Assembly: GCF_015711605.1 (NCBI RefSeq)
Contig: NZ_JABTEZ010000001.1
Span: forward strand, 2,446,001 to 2,510,000
Length of the DNA stretch: 64,000 bases
Reading direction: 5' to 3'
Source: Planomonospora sp. ID67723
GTDB taxonomy: Bacteria; Actinomycetota; Actinomycetes; Streptosporangiales; Streptosporangiaceae
In this document: positions 17,025-26,319 of the stretch, one piece after another
Layout: each line of letters starts with the position of its first letter
Position numbering within the stretch: the first letter of the stretch is position 1
Notes under the pieces: generated by a model
The model's database searches: none
The model's input: only the letters and a program-made list of their open reading frames with translations
Told to the model about the DNA's origin: nothing
Program-made: the position numbers and the translations under genes

Positions 17025-18314
17025 CTAGTCAAACACGGTCGGCAGCGCCACGTCGCCCCGGGAGAGCTGGTGGGCCGTGGCAGGGAGTTCCGCGAAGGTG
17101 CGGCGGTGCCGGGCGCGGGCGTCCTCCAGGCTCTCCCGTCCCACGATCTCGCCGTCGCGGACCAGCTCTGCCTGGAGGGGGCGGGCGCCGGCGGGCCGGT
17201 CCCCGGAGGTCACCACCAGCTCGGCGACGGCCGTGCCGGTCTCGTCGAGCTCACGGAAGGCGTCCTTGCGCCCGCCCCGGCTCGGCTTGCCGACCGACTT
17301 CTTGGCCACCGGGCGCATCACGCCGGCGGCGTCCTCGCGGGCGACGAGCTTGTAGACGAGGGCGGCCGTGGGCGAGCCGGAACCGGTGACCAGGGAGGTC
17401 CCGACGCCGTAGCCGTCCACCGGGGCGGCGGCCAGCGCCGCGATGGCGTGCTCGTCGAGGTCGCTGGTGACCAGGATGCGCGTGCGGTGCGCGCCCAGCG
17501 CGTCGAGCTGCGCACGCACCTCACGGGCGGCCTCGGCGAGGTCGCCGGAGTCGAGCCGGACGGCGCCCAGCTCCGGCCCGGCCAGCTCCACCGCGGTCCG
17601 TACGGCCTGCGCCACGTCGTAGGTGTCCACCAGGAGGGTGGTACCCGTGCCGAGCGAGGCGAGCTGCGCGCCGAAGGCCTGCTCCTCGGAGTCGTGCAGC
17701 AGGGTGAACGCGTGGGCCGCCGTCCCCGCGGTCGGCACGCCGTGCACGCGGCCGGCCATCAGGTTCGAGGTGGCGGCGAACCCGCACAGGTAGGCCGCAC
17801 GGGCGGCGGCCACCGCGGACATCTCGTGGGTGCGCCGCGAGCCCATCTCGATGATGGGCCGCCCTCCGGCGGCGTAGACCATCCGGGAGGCGGCGCCCGC
17901 GATCGCGCAGTCGTGGTTGAGGATCGACAGGATCAGCGTCTCCAGCAGCACGGCCTCGGCGAAGGTGCCCTCCACGGTCATGATGGGGGAGCCGGGGAAG
18001 TAGCACTCGCCCTCGCGGTAGCCGTACACCCGGCCGGAGAAGCGGTAACCGGCGAGGAAGTCCAGGGTCGGGGCGTCCACCACCCGGTTGTCCCGCAGGA
18101 AGGCGAGCTCGTCCTCGCCGAACCGGAAGTGCTCCAGCGCCTCCAGCACCCGGCCGGTGCCGGCGACCACCCCGTAACGCCGCGCTCCGGGCAGCCGCCG
18201 GGCGAACACCTCGAAAACGGCGCCCCGCGAGGCGGCGCCGCTGCGCAGCGCCGCCTGCAGCATCGTCAGCTCATAGTGATCCGTCAGCAACGCAGTGCTC
18301 ATGGTCGTCGTCAC
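17025..18314 (-). CDS. pncB: Nicotinate phosphoribosyltransferase
   Basis: 429 aa from GTG 18314. An in-frame ATG at 18302 is the alternative. Typical NAPRTase segments include TALLTDHYELTMLQAAL at the N-terminus, FSGRVYGYREGECYFPGSPI, LNHDCAIAGAASRMV, MGSRRTHEMSAVAAARAAYL, VRLDSGDL and LVTSDLDEHAI. It converts nicotinate and PRPP to nicotinate mononucleotide in NAD salvage. It is divergent from clpS, as in M. tuberculosis (pncB1 next to Rv1331), and co-transcribed with pncA. Confidence 0.93.
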   Translation of the reverse strand: MTTTMSTALLTDHYELTMLQAALRSGAASRGAVFEVFARRLPGARRYGVVAGTGRVLEALEHFRFGEDELAFLRDNRVVDAPTLDFLAGYRFSGRVYGYREGECYFPGSPIMTVEGTFAEAVLLETLILSILNHDCAIAGAASRMVYAAGGRPIIEMGSRRTHEMSAVAAARAAYLCGFAATSNLMAGRVHGVPTAGTAAHAFTLLHDSEEQAFGAQLASLGTGTTLLVDTYDVAQAVRTAVELAGPELGAVRLDSGDLAEAAREVRAQLDALGAHRTRILVTSDLDEHAIAALAAAPVDGYGVGTSLVTGSGSPTAALVYKLVAREDAAGVMRPVAKKSVGKPSRGGRKDAFRELDETGTAVAELVVTSGDRPAGARPLQAELVRDGEIVGRESLEDARARHRRTFAELPATAHQLSRGDVALPTVFD

Positions 18315-18357
18315 GACTCGAAGACTAGGCCCGGAGTAAGGCAGACTGGGGAATGTG
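18312..18357. promoter_or_regulatory. Back-to-back leaderless promoters of pncB and clpS
   Basis: Only 40 bases separate the two GTG starts. On the minus strand TAGTCT (plus 18322-18327) is seven bases before pncB's GTG. On the plus strand CAGACT (18342-18347) is seven bases before clpS's GTG. Each promoter's -35 region must overlap the other promoter, so initiation at one should interfere with the other. Confidence 0.6.
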
Positions 18358-18642
18358 GGTAGCACTGCTCCGATGGAGGTCGAACGCCCGTCGATGGACG
18401 TCCGGCCCGATCTGCCGTGGCTGACCATCGTCTGGAACGACCCGGTCAACCTGATGTCGTATGTGACGTACGTCTTCCAGTCCGTCTTCGGCTATTCCAA
18501 GGAGAAGGCGGAGAAGCTGATGCTCGACGTGCACCACAAGGGCAAGGCCGTGGTCTCCAGCGGCACGCGTGAGGAGATGGAGCGCGACGTGCAGATCATG
18601 CACTCCTACGGTCTGTGGGCCACCGTGCAGAAGGAGTCGTGA
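18355..18642 (+). CDS. clpS: ATP-dependent Clp protease adaptor ClpS
   Basis: 95 aa. The core [37 protein letters not shown] contains the conserved NDP-N segment of the N-degron pocket. [20 protein letters not shown] continues the family pattern. ClpS delivers N-end-rule substrates to the ClpAP/ClpCP unfoldase. The short variable N-terminus is normal. Neighbours downstream (DUF2017, mec, cysO, cysM) keep the order seen in mycobacteria. Confidence 0.95.
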   Translation: MGSTAPMEVERPSMDVRPDLPWLTIVWNDPVNLMSYVTYVFQSVFGYSKEKAEKLMLDVHHKGKAVVSSGTREEMERDVQIMHSYGLWATVQKES

Positions 18643-18649
18643 ATCACCG

Positions 18650-19174
18650 ATGAGCAGCGGGTTCACTGCGGGACCCGGGGGTGTGGTGATCGCCGACTTC
18701 GACGCCGCGGAGGTCACGGTCCTGCGCTCGCTGATGGCGCAGATCCTCGACCTGATCGAGCCGGGATCGACCGGTGACGATCCGCTGGAGCGCGCGCTCG
18801 GCATCGGCCCGTCCGAGCGGCCCACCGATCCGGTGCTGGCCCGCCTGTTCCCCTCGGCCTACGAGGACGACGAGTCGTCGGCCGAGTTCCGCCGCTACAC
18901 CGAGGCGACCCTGCGCGACGCCAAGCGGACCGACGCGCAGACCATGCTCGACAGCGCCGCGCCCGGCCGGGTGGAGCTCACCGGGGAGCAGGCGCAGGCG
19001 TGGGTCCGGGCGCTGAACGACGTGCGGCTCGCGCTCGGCACCCGGCTGGAGGTGACCGAGGAGACCCACGAGGAGCTCACGGCGATGTCGGAGGAGGATC
19101 CCCGCTATCCGGCGTATCTCACCTACGACTGGCTCACCTACCTCCAGGACAGCCTGGTCCGCGCCCTTTGGTAA
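18650..19174 (+). CDS. DUF2017 domain protein
   Basis: 174 aa starting at ATG seven bases after clpS. The translation contains DFDAAEVTVLRSLMAQILDLIEP, then DPVLARLFPSAYEDDESSAEFRRYTEATLRDAKR, and ends LTYDWLTYLQDSLVRALW, the pattern of the actinobacterial DUF2017 family. The conserved position next to clpS suggests a link to ClpS-dependent proteolysis, but no function is established. Confidence 0.88.
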   Translation: MSSGFTAGPGGVVIADFDAAEVTVLRSLMAQILDLIEPGSTGDDPLERALGIGPSERPTDPVLARLFPSAYEDDESSAEFRRYTEATLRDAKRTDAQTMLDSAAPGRVELTGEQAQAWVRALNDVRLALGTRLEVTEETHEELTAMSEEDPRYPAYLTYDWLTYLQDSLVRALW

Positions 19175-19186
19175 CTTCCAGGCATG
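19172..19186 (+). promoter_or_regulatory. Leaderless -10 for mec
   Basis: TAACTT at 19172-19177 lies six bases before the ATG at 19184 and overlaps the DUF2017 stop codon. This gives mec its own leaderless promoter inside the cluster. Confidence 0.5.
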
Positions 19187-19600
19187 CTCACGATCTCGCA
19201 GGAACTGGTTGACCAGATCATCGCGCACGCCCGGGCCGACCACCCGGACGAGGCCTGCGGGGTGATCGCGGGTCCCGCGGGTTCCGACACTCCTGTCCGG
19301 TTCGTCCCGATGGAGAACGCCGAGCGGTCGCCCACGTTCTACCGTTTCGACTCCATGGAGCAGCTGCGGGTCTGGCGTGAGATGGACGACCGCGACGAGG
19401 AGCCGGTGGTCATCTACCACTCCCACACCGCGACCGAGGCCTACCCCTCGCGCACCGACATCAGCTACGCCTCCGAGCCGAACGCCCACTACGTGCTGGT
19501 CTCCACGCGTGAGGAACTGGCGGAGAGCGTGGAGCTGCGGTCCTACCGCATCGTCGACGGGGTGGTGACCGAGGAGGAGGTCAAGATCCTCCCGGAGTGA
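19184..19600 (+). CDS. mec: JAMM/MPN+ metalloprotease, Mec-type
   Basis: 138 aa. The JAMM zinc site is complete: Glu23 in DEACGV, then HSHTATEAYPSRTD, in which His79, His81, Ser89 and Asp92 fit the HxHx7Sx2D rule. In M. tuberculosis the homologous Mec (Rv1334) cleaves the CysO-cysteine adduct to release cysteine. The same neighbours, cysO and cysM, are downstream here. Because this CysO carries two residues beyond its Gly-Gly, Mec may also be the maturation protease (inference). Confidence 0.92.
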   Translation: MLTISQELVDQIIAHARADHPDEACGVIAGPAGSDTPVRFVPMENAERSPTFYRFDSMEQLRVWREMDDRDEEPVVIYHSHTATEAYPSRTDISYASEPNAHYVLVSTREELAESVELRSYRIVDGVVTEEEVKILPE

Positions 19601-19645
19601 CGTCCGCCACGTGATACGGCCGTAAGGGACAACGACCGCTTTGGG

Positions 19646-19661
19646 TAAACTGACTGCCATG
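19646..19661 (+). promoter_or_regulatory. Leaderless -10 for the 45-aa ORF
   Basis: TAAACT at 19646-19651 is seven bases before the ATG at 19659, with no Shine-Dalgarno sequence. This is a strong leaderless configuration located between mec and cysO. Confidence 0.55.
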
Positions 19662-19796
19662 CCGACCTCCGACCCGACCCTCGAGGACGTCGTGTGCGCG
19701 CGTCCCGGCGTCCGGGTCCGGCATGCCGGTCTCGCCCCCGTGCAGAACTTCCTGTTCGGGCACACGCCGTTCTCCGTCGTCTACGACTGTCGCTGA
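19659..19796 (+). CDS. Leaderless small ORF upstream of cysO (45 aa)
   Basis: A 45-codon ORF starts MPTSDPTLEDVVCARPGV and ends FSVVYDCR. It uses G/C-ending codons like real genes, except for the penultimate-but-one codon TGT for Cys44. It contains two cysteines, one two codons from the stop. It has its own leaderless promoter and is followed by a stable hairpin before cysO. I recognise no family. It could be a small protein of the CysO pathway or a cysteine-sensing leader. Confidence 0.6.
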   Translation: MPTSDPTLEDVVCARPGVRVRHAGLAPVQNFLFGHTPFSVVYDCR

Positions 19797-19819
19797 CCCG
19801 CAGTCCTGGAATCCCCCCT

Positions 19820-19848
19820 CGCCCGCCGGTGTTCTGATCCGGTGGGCG
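19820..19848 (+). promoter_or_regulatory. Attenuator-like hairpin before cysO
   Basis: CGCCCGCCGG (19820-19829) pairs with CCGGTGGGCG (19839-19848), ten pairs including one G-U, with a 9-base loop. It lies 24 bases after the small ORF's stop and 15 bases before the AAGGAG of cysO, a position suited to attenuation. Confidence 0.5.
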
Positions 19849-19879
19849 TCCCCCGACGACACAAGGAGACTGACTCGCG

Positions 19880-21128
<1,249 letters not shown>

Positions 21129-21145
21129 CCGCTCTGTGACCGGTC

Positions 21146-21181
21146 CCCCCGCCCGGTGGCTTCGTCCCGGCCGGGCGGGGG
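21146..21181 (+). terminator. Terminator after cysM
   Basis: CCCCCGCCCGG (21146-21156) and CCGGGCGGGGG (21171-21181) form an 11-bp stem with a 14-base loop, 18 bases after the cysM stop. Confidence 0.65.
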
Positions 21182-21227
21182 AAGCGGCAGCCGCCGCAGG
21201 ACGATGGGTCGACTACGGTGACCGGCT

Positions 21228-22046
21228 ATGAGAATCCTCATCGTCGGTGGCAGCGGCTTTCTCGGCGCAGAGCTCGTCCGGCAATGCCTGGCGGGAGGGC
21301 ATGAGGTCGCCGCGACCTATCTGACCCGCCCGGGCGAGGCCGCGGGCATCACATGGTCGCCGCTCGACGTGCGTCGGCAAGAGGATGTCAGCTCGTTGGT
21401 CACCGCGCTCCGCCCGGAGGCGGTCATCAATGCCGCGTACCGTCAGGCCGATTGGACGACCACGGCGGTCGGCGCCGCGAACGTGGCTCTGGCCGCCTCG
21501 TCGGCGGGTGGGCGTCTGGTCCATGTGTCGAGCGACGCGGTTTTCTCCGGCGCCGCCGTTCGCTACGACGAGACATGCGTCCCGGATCCGATCACGCCGT
21601 ACGGCGCGGCGAAGGCGGCCGCCGAGACGGCGGTGCACGCGCTCGTGCCGACCGCGGTGATAGCCCGGACATCGCTCATCGTCGGCGACGGGGATTCCCC
21701 GCACGAGGCCCTGGTGCATTCACTGGCCGCTCCCGGATCGAGAGGCGCGCTGTTCACGGACGACGTGCGGTGCCCCGTCCACGTCGCCGATCTCGCTGCG
21801 GCACTCCTGGAACTCGCCGCGTCCGAGTATTCCGGCATCCACCACGTCGCAGGAGCCGATGCCGTGAGCCGATACGAGCTCGGGCTGCTCATCGCCCGGC
21901 GCGACGGTCTCGACGCCGGACTCCTGCCTTCCGGCCGGCGAGTGGACACCGGTGTGCCCGGCCCGCTGGATGTGCGCCTGGAATGCGCCATGACCCGGCA
22001 GCGCCTGCGGACGCAACTGCGGGGCGCGCGGCAGTTTCTGAGGTGA
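21228..22046 (+). CDS. NAD(P)-binding SDR, RmlD-like sugar nucleotide reductase fold
   Basis: 272 aa. Rossmann motif GGSGFLGAELV at residues 7-17. Further on come VHVSSDAVFSG and the catalytic YxxxK in PYGAAKAAAE, both typical of dTDP-4-dehydrorhamnose reductase-like extended SDRs. FTDDVRCPVHVADLAAALLEL is the usual substrate-domain segment. No other rhamnose genes are nearby, so the substrate is open. A -10-like TACGGT ends eight bases before the ATG. It occupies the place where mycobacteria carry a rhomboid gene between cysM and murI. Confidence 0.8.
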   Translation: MRILIVGGSGFLGAELVRQCLAGGHEVAATYLTRPGEAAGITWSPLDVRRQEDVSSLVTALRPEAVINAAYRQADWTTTAVGAANVALAASSAGGRLVHVSSDAVFSGAAVRYDETCVPDPITPYGAAKAAAETAVHALVPTAVIARTSLIVGDGDSPHEALVHSLAAPGSRGALFTDDVRCPVHVADLAAALLELAASEYSGIHHVAGADAVSRYELGLLIARRDGLDAGLLPSGRRVDTGVPGPLDVRLECAMTRQRLRTQLRGARQFLR

Positions 22047-22106
22047 CGCCCGAGCCGTGGACCGGCACTGCGATACCGGGCCCGGGTGAGTCGGCTCCGG
22101 TGACGG

Positions 22107-22140
22107 AAGGGCGGGCGTACCGGATGGTACGCCCGCCCTT
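22107..22140. terminator. Strong bidirectional terminator
   Basis: AAGGGCGGGCGTACC (22107-22121) and its perfect complement (22126-22140) form a 15-bp stem with a GGAT loop, between the convergent SDR and DUF3352 genes. A-residues precede the stem and a C/T-rich run follows, so it can terminate in both directions. Confidence 0.88.
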
Positions 22141-22169
22141 CTCTCATATGGCCGCCTCGGTGCGGACCG

Positions 22170-24044
22170 TCAGTTGAACAGGACCCTCAGGGAGAAGTCG
22201 GCGTCGCCGCCGTTCTGGGAGCCGCTGATGCCGACGGCGCGCAGGACCTGGGCGTTGGCCTTCTCGTCGCCCTGCATGCTGCCGAGGTAGAGCTTCTCGA
22301 TCTTGTCGAGGTCGACGTAGGCGGCGAAGGTCGCCTCGCCGGCGTTGGGGATGGCGAGCTGGAAGCTCTCGCTGTCGGCCAGGGTGCCCTCCTTGGCGAG
22401 TTCGGCCGCGTACTCCTGGGAGCTGGCCAGGACGAGGACGCCGTCACCGGGCACCTTGGCGATCTGCGGCACGGCGGTGCCGGAGTCGGCGAGGAACCTC
22501 TCGATCTTGCTGACGACCTCCTGGGCCTTGGCCGGGTCGGTGGCGATCCGCGCGCCGAACTTGGGCGCGTCGCCGTCGAGGCCGTTGGCGTCCAGGGCCA
22601 GGGTGAGGTTCGTGCCGAGCAGGGTTGCCAGGTCGGCGGGGAGCGCCAGGCCGTACCGCTGCTGGGCCTGGTCGACGAACTGCTGGAAGGACTGGTCGCC
22701 GGCGGTCTGGTTGACCGTCTTCATCAGCTCGGTCCACTGCTTGCTGATCATCTCGCCGAGACCGGAGATCGAGACCGCCGCGGCCGTGGAGGCCGGGAGC
22801 CTGCCGATCTGGGAGGGCTCGGCCTCCACGCCCAGGTCCTGCCCGCCGCGGGCGACGCCGGCGAACTCGACGTAGCTGCCGTCGAAGCGGAGCGCGGCGG
22901 CCACCCGGACGTTCTTGATCTTGGCGAGGGTGGCGGGGTCCTGCGCGGCCATCTCGGGGGCGAGCTCCGCGACCTTGCCGGCGTCCAGCCAGAGGGAGAC
23001 GACACCGGTCTCGCCGAGGTCGCTCTGGTCGGAGGTGAAGTTGGCGTTCTCCGACAGCGGTGCGGCCTTGGCCGCGGCGTCGACCTGGGCCTGGGTCTGG
23101 GCGAGCAGCGCGTAGTCGTCGCGGAAGGCGATGCCGTACTTCTCCTCGCCCATCAGCTTGGCGATCCCGGCCCTGGCGGCCTCCTGGTCGGTGACCTGGA
23201 CGGCGATCACGACGTCGGGCTTCTCGCTCTGCCCGCCCGCCGGCGTCACGGCCGCGCCGATGCGGGAGCCGAGCCACGGCTCGACGTCGGCGGCGAAGTC
23301 CACCTTGCTCAGGCTCTCGCTGTCCTTCTTGACCATGTCGAAGAAGGACTTGCGCGGGTCGTCGCCGGTGAAGGAGTCCTTGGTGACGGTGAACTTCTTG
23401 GCGATGTCGTACAGCGCCAGCTTCTGGTTGGCGGCCGGGTCGAGGTCGATCCGGACGTAGCCGATGGCGTTGCCGGGCAGCACGTCATGGGGCTGGGCGC
23501 CGCCGCCGCTGAGCAGGCTGACGGCGTAGACGCCGCCGCCGCCGACGAGGGCGACGACCAGCGCCGCGATCACCGCGACCAGCCAGCCCTTGCGGCTCTT
23601 GCGCGCGGGGACGGGCGGCTGGCCGGAGCCCAGGAAATCGGCGCCCTGCTGAGGGTAGGCCTGCTGGCCGTACGGCTGCTGCGGGTGGGTCTGCTGGCCG
23701 TAGTTCTGCTGGCCGTAGTTCTGCTGGCCGTAGTTCTGCTGACCGTAGGCCTGCTGGCCGTAGTTCTGCTGCGGGTAGCCGGGCTGCTGGCCCTGCTGGG
23801 GGTAGGGAGGCGGGGCCTGCTGGTACCCGCCCGCGTCCTGCTGGGGGTATCCGGGCTGACCCTGTGGGTGGCCGCCACCCTGCTGGGGGTATCCGGGCTG
23901 GCTCTGGGGGTAGCCCGGCTGGGGGTAGGCCTGGGTGTGCGGCTGGTTGTGCTGCTGCGCACCCTCGTTCCGACGGTATGCGATCGTCCTGTCGGGCTGC
24001 TGGCCCGATCCGGGGAACTGGTCGGGGGGATTGTTGGCAGGCAT
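22170..24044 (-). CDS. DUF3352 membrane protein with Gln/Tyr/Gly-rich cytoplasmic domain
   Basis: 624 aa from the ATG at 24044. An in-frame GTG at 24050 is the alternative. The first 140 residues are low complexity, dominated by YPQQ and NYGQQ repeats. One transmembrane helix follows (LVAVIAALVVALVGGGGVYAVSLL, about 150-173), then a large extracytoplasmic DUF3352 domain beginning HDVLPGNAIGYVRIDLDPAAN and ending DADFSLRVLFN. Function of DUF3352 is unknown. The N-terminal composition resembles prion-like domains. Convergent with the SDR gene and probably monocistronic. Confidence 0.85.
   Translation of the reverse strand: MPANNPPDQFPGSGQQPDRTIAYRRNEGAQQHNQPHTQAYPQPGYPQSQPGYPQQGGGHPQGQPGYPQQDAGGYQQAPPPYPQQGQQPGYPQQNYGQQAYGQQNYGQQNYGQQNYGQQTHPQQPYGQQAYPQQGADFLGSGQPPVPARKSRKGWLVAVIAALVVALVGGGGVYAVSLLSGGGAQPHDVLPGNAIGYVRIDLDPAANQKLALYDIAKKFTVTKDSFTGDDPRKSFFDMVKKDSESLSKVDFAADVEPWLGSRIGAAVTPAGGQSEKPDVVIAVQVTDQEAARAGIAKLMGEEKYGIAFRDDYALLAQTQAQVDAAAKAAPLSENANFTSDQSDLGETGVVSLWLDAGKVAELAPEMAAQDPATLAKIKNVRVAAALRFDGSYVEFAGVARGGQDLGVEAEPSQIGRLPASTAAAVSISGLGEMISKQWTELMKTVNQTAGDQSFQQFVDQAQQRYGLALPADLATLLGTNLTLALDANGLDGDAPKFGARIATDPAKAQEVVSKIERFLADSGTAVPQIAKVPGDGVLVLASSQEYAAELAKEGTLADSESFQLAIPNAGEATFAAYVDLDKIEKLYLGSMQGDEKANAQVLRAVGISGSQNGGDADFSLRVLFN
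23656..23775. repeat. 15-bp tandem repeat encoding the YGQQN units
   Basis: Eight 15-bp units in register, consensus tagttctgctggccg, with two identical units at 23701-23730 and one-base variants around them. It lies in frame within the DUF3352 gene and encodes NYGQQ-type pentapeptides. Copy number can change without a frameshift. Confidence 0.85.
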
Positions 24045-24500
24045 GCTCACTCACAAGGTGGACTTCGCGGATACGTAGAAGTTAGTGCATCTTTCTAGCG
24101 AACCGCTTGCATTGAACTAACTGCCTCTTTGCTGCGTCTAAGGGCGAATCGCTCCTTCGCGGGTCGCTGACCGGCGTCTTCGGCGTGGATCGGCCGCCGC
24201 CGTACGAGATTTCTGGCCGAGGGGAACGACGCGGCGACACCGCGTGACGCGAGTCGGCATCACCATCAGCATGGAAAGTCCTGAAAGAATCTTTAATAGA
24301 TGATTCGACCGGTTTCATGGAGTGCGGGGCGTGAGAGCGGAGACGGTGCGCCGGAGGTCGGGGGGCGCGAGCCGTCCGGGATGGATAGAGTGGTCCGACT
24401 AGAATAAGATTCGGGACGGTGCCCACGGGCACGCCGGGAGTCTGGCGGCCCGGCCGTCCGGCGCCCGGTCCGCAGGGTGAGACGAGGCAGTGGACAGCAG
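24045..24500. promoter_or_regulatory. Divergent promoter region, AT-rich
   Basis: A 456-base gap with unusually AT-rich patches (around 24080-24135 and 24280-24310) and no credible ORF. GTTAGT (24081-24086) and ACTAAC (24116-24121) form a spaced inverted repeat near the DUF3352 start. For the thioesterase gene, TAGAAT and TAAGAT (24400-24410) are the best -10 candidates, with TGGATA (24382-24387) as a weak -35. Confidence 0.4.
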
Positions 24501-25292
24501 ATGACGAAGTTCGACGAGGCGACGCAGGCGATCCGGGTCGACGAGAGCACCTACGACGTGTGCCTGGACCCCGGTTACTCGATCGGCGGGCCGCTCAACG
24601 GCGGCTACCTGATGGCCGTGATCCTGCGCGCCGTCGTGGACGCCTCCCCGCACGAGCACCCCGTGACCACCAGCGCGCAGTTCCTGCGCGCCCCCCAAGC
24701 CGGACCGGCCCGGGTACGGCTGGAGCAGATCAAGACCGGCCGCACCGCGACGATGACCCGCGCCACCCTGATCCAGGGCGACACGTCCTTCATCGAGACG
24801 CTCGTCACCACCGCCACCCTCGCCGAGGTGGCCCCCGACTGGACGGACGGGCCGTCAGCCGCCATGCCGCCCGTCGAGGACTGCGTCAAGCTGCCCGACC
24901 CCAAGCCCGAGTCGAACATGACGTTCAACGCCCAGATCGACATGGCGTTCGACCCGCCCACCATCGGCTGGCTCGACGGCAACCCCACCGGCCGCCCCGA
25001 GGGCCGCGCCTACTTCCGGATGGCCGAGCCGCAGGACCCCGACCCCTACGTCCTCGCCCTGGCCGTGGACGCCCTGCCGCCCGTGGTCTTCTCCGCCGGA
25101 GCCCGCGGCTGGGCGCCGACCGTGGACCTCACCTGGCACCTGCGCGCGCTGCCGGCCCCCGGCTGGCTCACCCTGCTCGGCAGCGGCCGGATGATCAGCG
25201 ACGGCTGGTTCGACGAGGAGGTCGAAGTCTGGGACTCCGCGGGCAGGCTCGTCGCCCAGTCCCGCCAGCTCGCCCGGGTCGGCCGGGGCTGA
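24501..25292 (+). CDS. Acyl-CoA thioesterase-like double-hotdog protein
   Basis: 263 aa. The protein looks like two hotdog domains: an N-terminal half with DPGYSIGGPLNGGYLMAVILRAVVDA and TTSAQFLRAPQAGPARVRLEQIKTGRTATMTRATLIQG, and a C-terminal half with PTVDLTWHLRALPAPGWLTLLGSGRMISDGWFDEEVEVWDSAGRLVAQSRQLARV. This is the TesB/4HBT_3 pattern. It would hydrolyse acyl-CoA esters. Chain length cannot be predicted. It lies between the cysM and murI blocks. Confidence 0.82.
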   Translation: MTKFDEATQAIRVDESTYDVCLDPGYSIGGPLNGGYLMAVILRAVVDASPHEHPVTTSAQFLRAPQAGPARVRLEQIKTGRTATMTRATLIQGDTSFIETLVTTATLAEVAPDWTDGPSAAMPPVEDCVKLPDPKPESNMTFNAQIDMAFDPPTIGWLDGNPTGRPEGRAYFRMAEPQDPDPYVLALAVDALPPVVFSAGARGWAPTVDLTWHLRALPAPGWLTLLGSGRMISDGWFDEEVEVWDSAGRLVAQSRQLARVGRG

Positions 25293-25318
25293 CCCCGCCC
25301 GCGAGGGACTGCGACACC

Positions 25319-25356
25319 GGAACGCTCGTTGTGAGGATTCTTACCATGAGCGTTCC
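25319..25356. promoter_or_regulatory. Inverted repeat upstream of murI
   Basis: GGAACGCTC (25319-25327) and GAGCGTTCC (25348-25356) form a perfect 9-bp inverted repeat with a 20-base interval, 26 bases after the thioesterase stop and just upstream of the murI -10 box. It may be a weak terminator or an operator. Confidence 0.45.
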
Positions 25357-25368
25357 TTCCGGCTCGCC

Positions 25369-25385
25369 TAACCTTGGGAACCGTG
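25369..25385 (+). promoter_or_regulatory. Leaderless -10 for murI
   Basis: TAACCT at 25369-25374 precedes the GTG at 25383 by eight bases. This chooses GTG 25383 over the in-frame TTG at 25374. Confidence 0.5.
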
Positions 25386-26204
25386 TCGCAAACGAGTATC
25401 GGAATCTTCGACAGCGGTGTGGGCGGCCTCACGGTGGCCAGGGCGATCATCGATCAGTTGCCCGGCGAATCGGTCTTCTACGTGGCCGACACCGCGCGGC
25501 AGCCGTACGGGCCCAAGTCGATCGCGCAGGTCCGCGCCTACGCGCTGGAGGTGATGGACCACCTCGTCGAGCACGACGTCAAGATGCTGGTGATCGCGTG
25601 CAACAGTGCCAGCGCGGCGGTGCTGCGGGACGCCCGGGAACGTTATGACGTACCGGTCGTGGAGGTGATCCAACCGGCTGCCCGGCGAGCCGTGCGGGCC
25701 ACCCGCAACGGCCGGGTCGGGGTGATCGGGACCAGGGCCACGATCGAGTCGATGGCCTATCACGACGCCTTCGCCGCCGCCCCCGACGTCACGCTGACCG
25801 GGGTGGCCGCACCCCGGCTGGTGGAGTTCGTGGAGCGCGGGGAGACGATGAGCGAGGAGCTCATCGAGACCGTCCGCGGTTACCTGGAGCCCGTCCTGAC
25901 CGACGGCTGCGACACGCTCATTCTCGGCTGCACGCACTATCCGCTGCTCACCGGGGCGATCTCCTACGTGGCGGGAGACGGTGTCACCCTGGTGTCCAGT
26001 GCAGACGAGACCGCCAAGGACGTCTTCCGGATCCTGCACGACCGGGGCCTGGCCGCCGCGACCGGCACGCCCCGCCACCGGTTCCGCGCCACCGGCGACA
26101 CCGACCTGTTCGCGCAGCTCGGGCGGCGCTTCCTCGGGCCGGAGATCCAGGAGGTCGAACTCGCGGCGGTGGGGGACGCCGTGAGCAACGGACACCGCCG
26201 GTGA
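25383..26204 (+). CDS. murI: Glutamate racemase
   Basis: 273 aa. Both catalytic cysteines are present in their motifs: Cys73 in [11 protein letters not shown] and Cys183 in [25 protein letters not shown] (7-22) and [12 protein letters not shown] bind the substrate. It supplies D-glutamate for peptidoglycan. A cofactor-independent mechanism is established for the family. Neighbours MBL hydrolase, rph and rdgB follow in the mycobacterial order. Confidence 0.95.
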   Translation: MSQTSIGIFDSGVGGLTVARAIIDQLPGESVFYVADTARQPYGPKSIAQVRAYALEVMDHLVEHDVKMLVIACNSASAAVLRDARERYDVPVVEVIQPAARRAVRATRNGRVGVIGTRATIESMAYHDAFAAAPDVTLTGVAAPRLVEFVERGETMSEELIETVRGYLEPVLTDGCDTLILGCTHYPLLTGAISYVAGDGVTLVSSADETAKDVFRILHDRGLAAATGTPRHRFRATGDTDLFAQLGRRFLGPEIQEVELAAVGDAVSNGHRR

Positions 26205-26319
26205 ACGCGCTCCGGCCGCGAGGGGGCGAGCCGGGGCGCAGCGCCGTACCGAACATGTGAGGGTGCATCACCCCGCACCCGAGCGCGACGCCCGGCGTCG
26301 TGACGAACAGGAGGCCGCC

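Noticed and set aside
23656..23775. CRISPR-like array
   Set aside because: Units are contiguous 15-bp coding repeats with no spacers.
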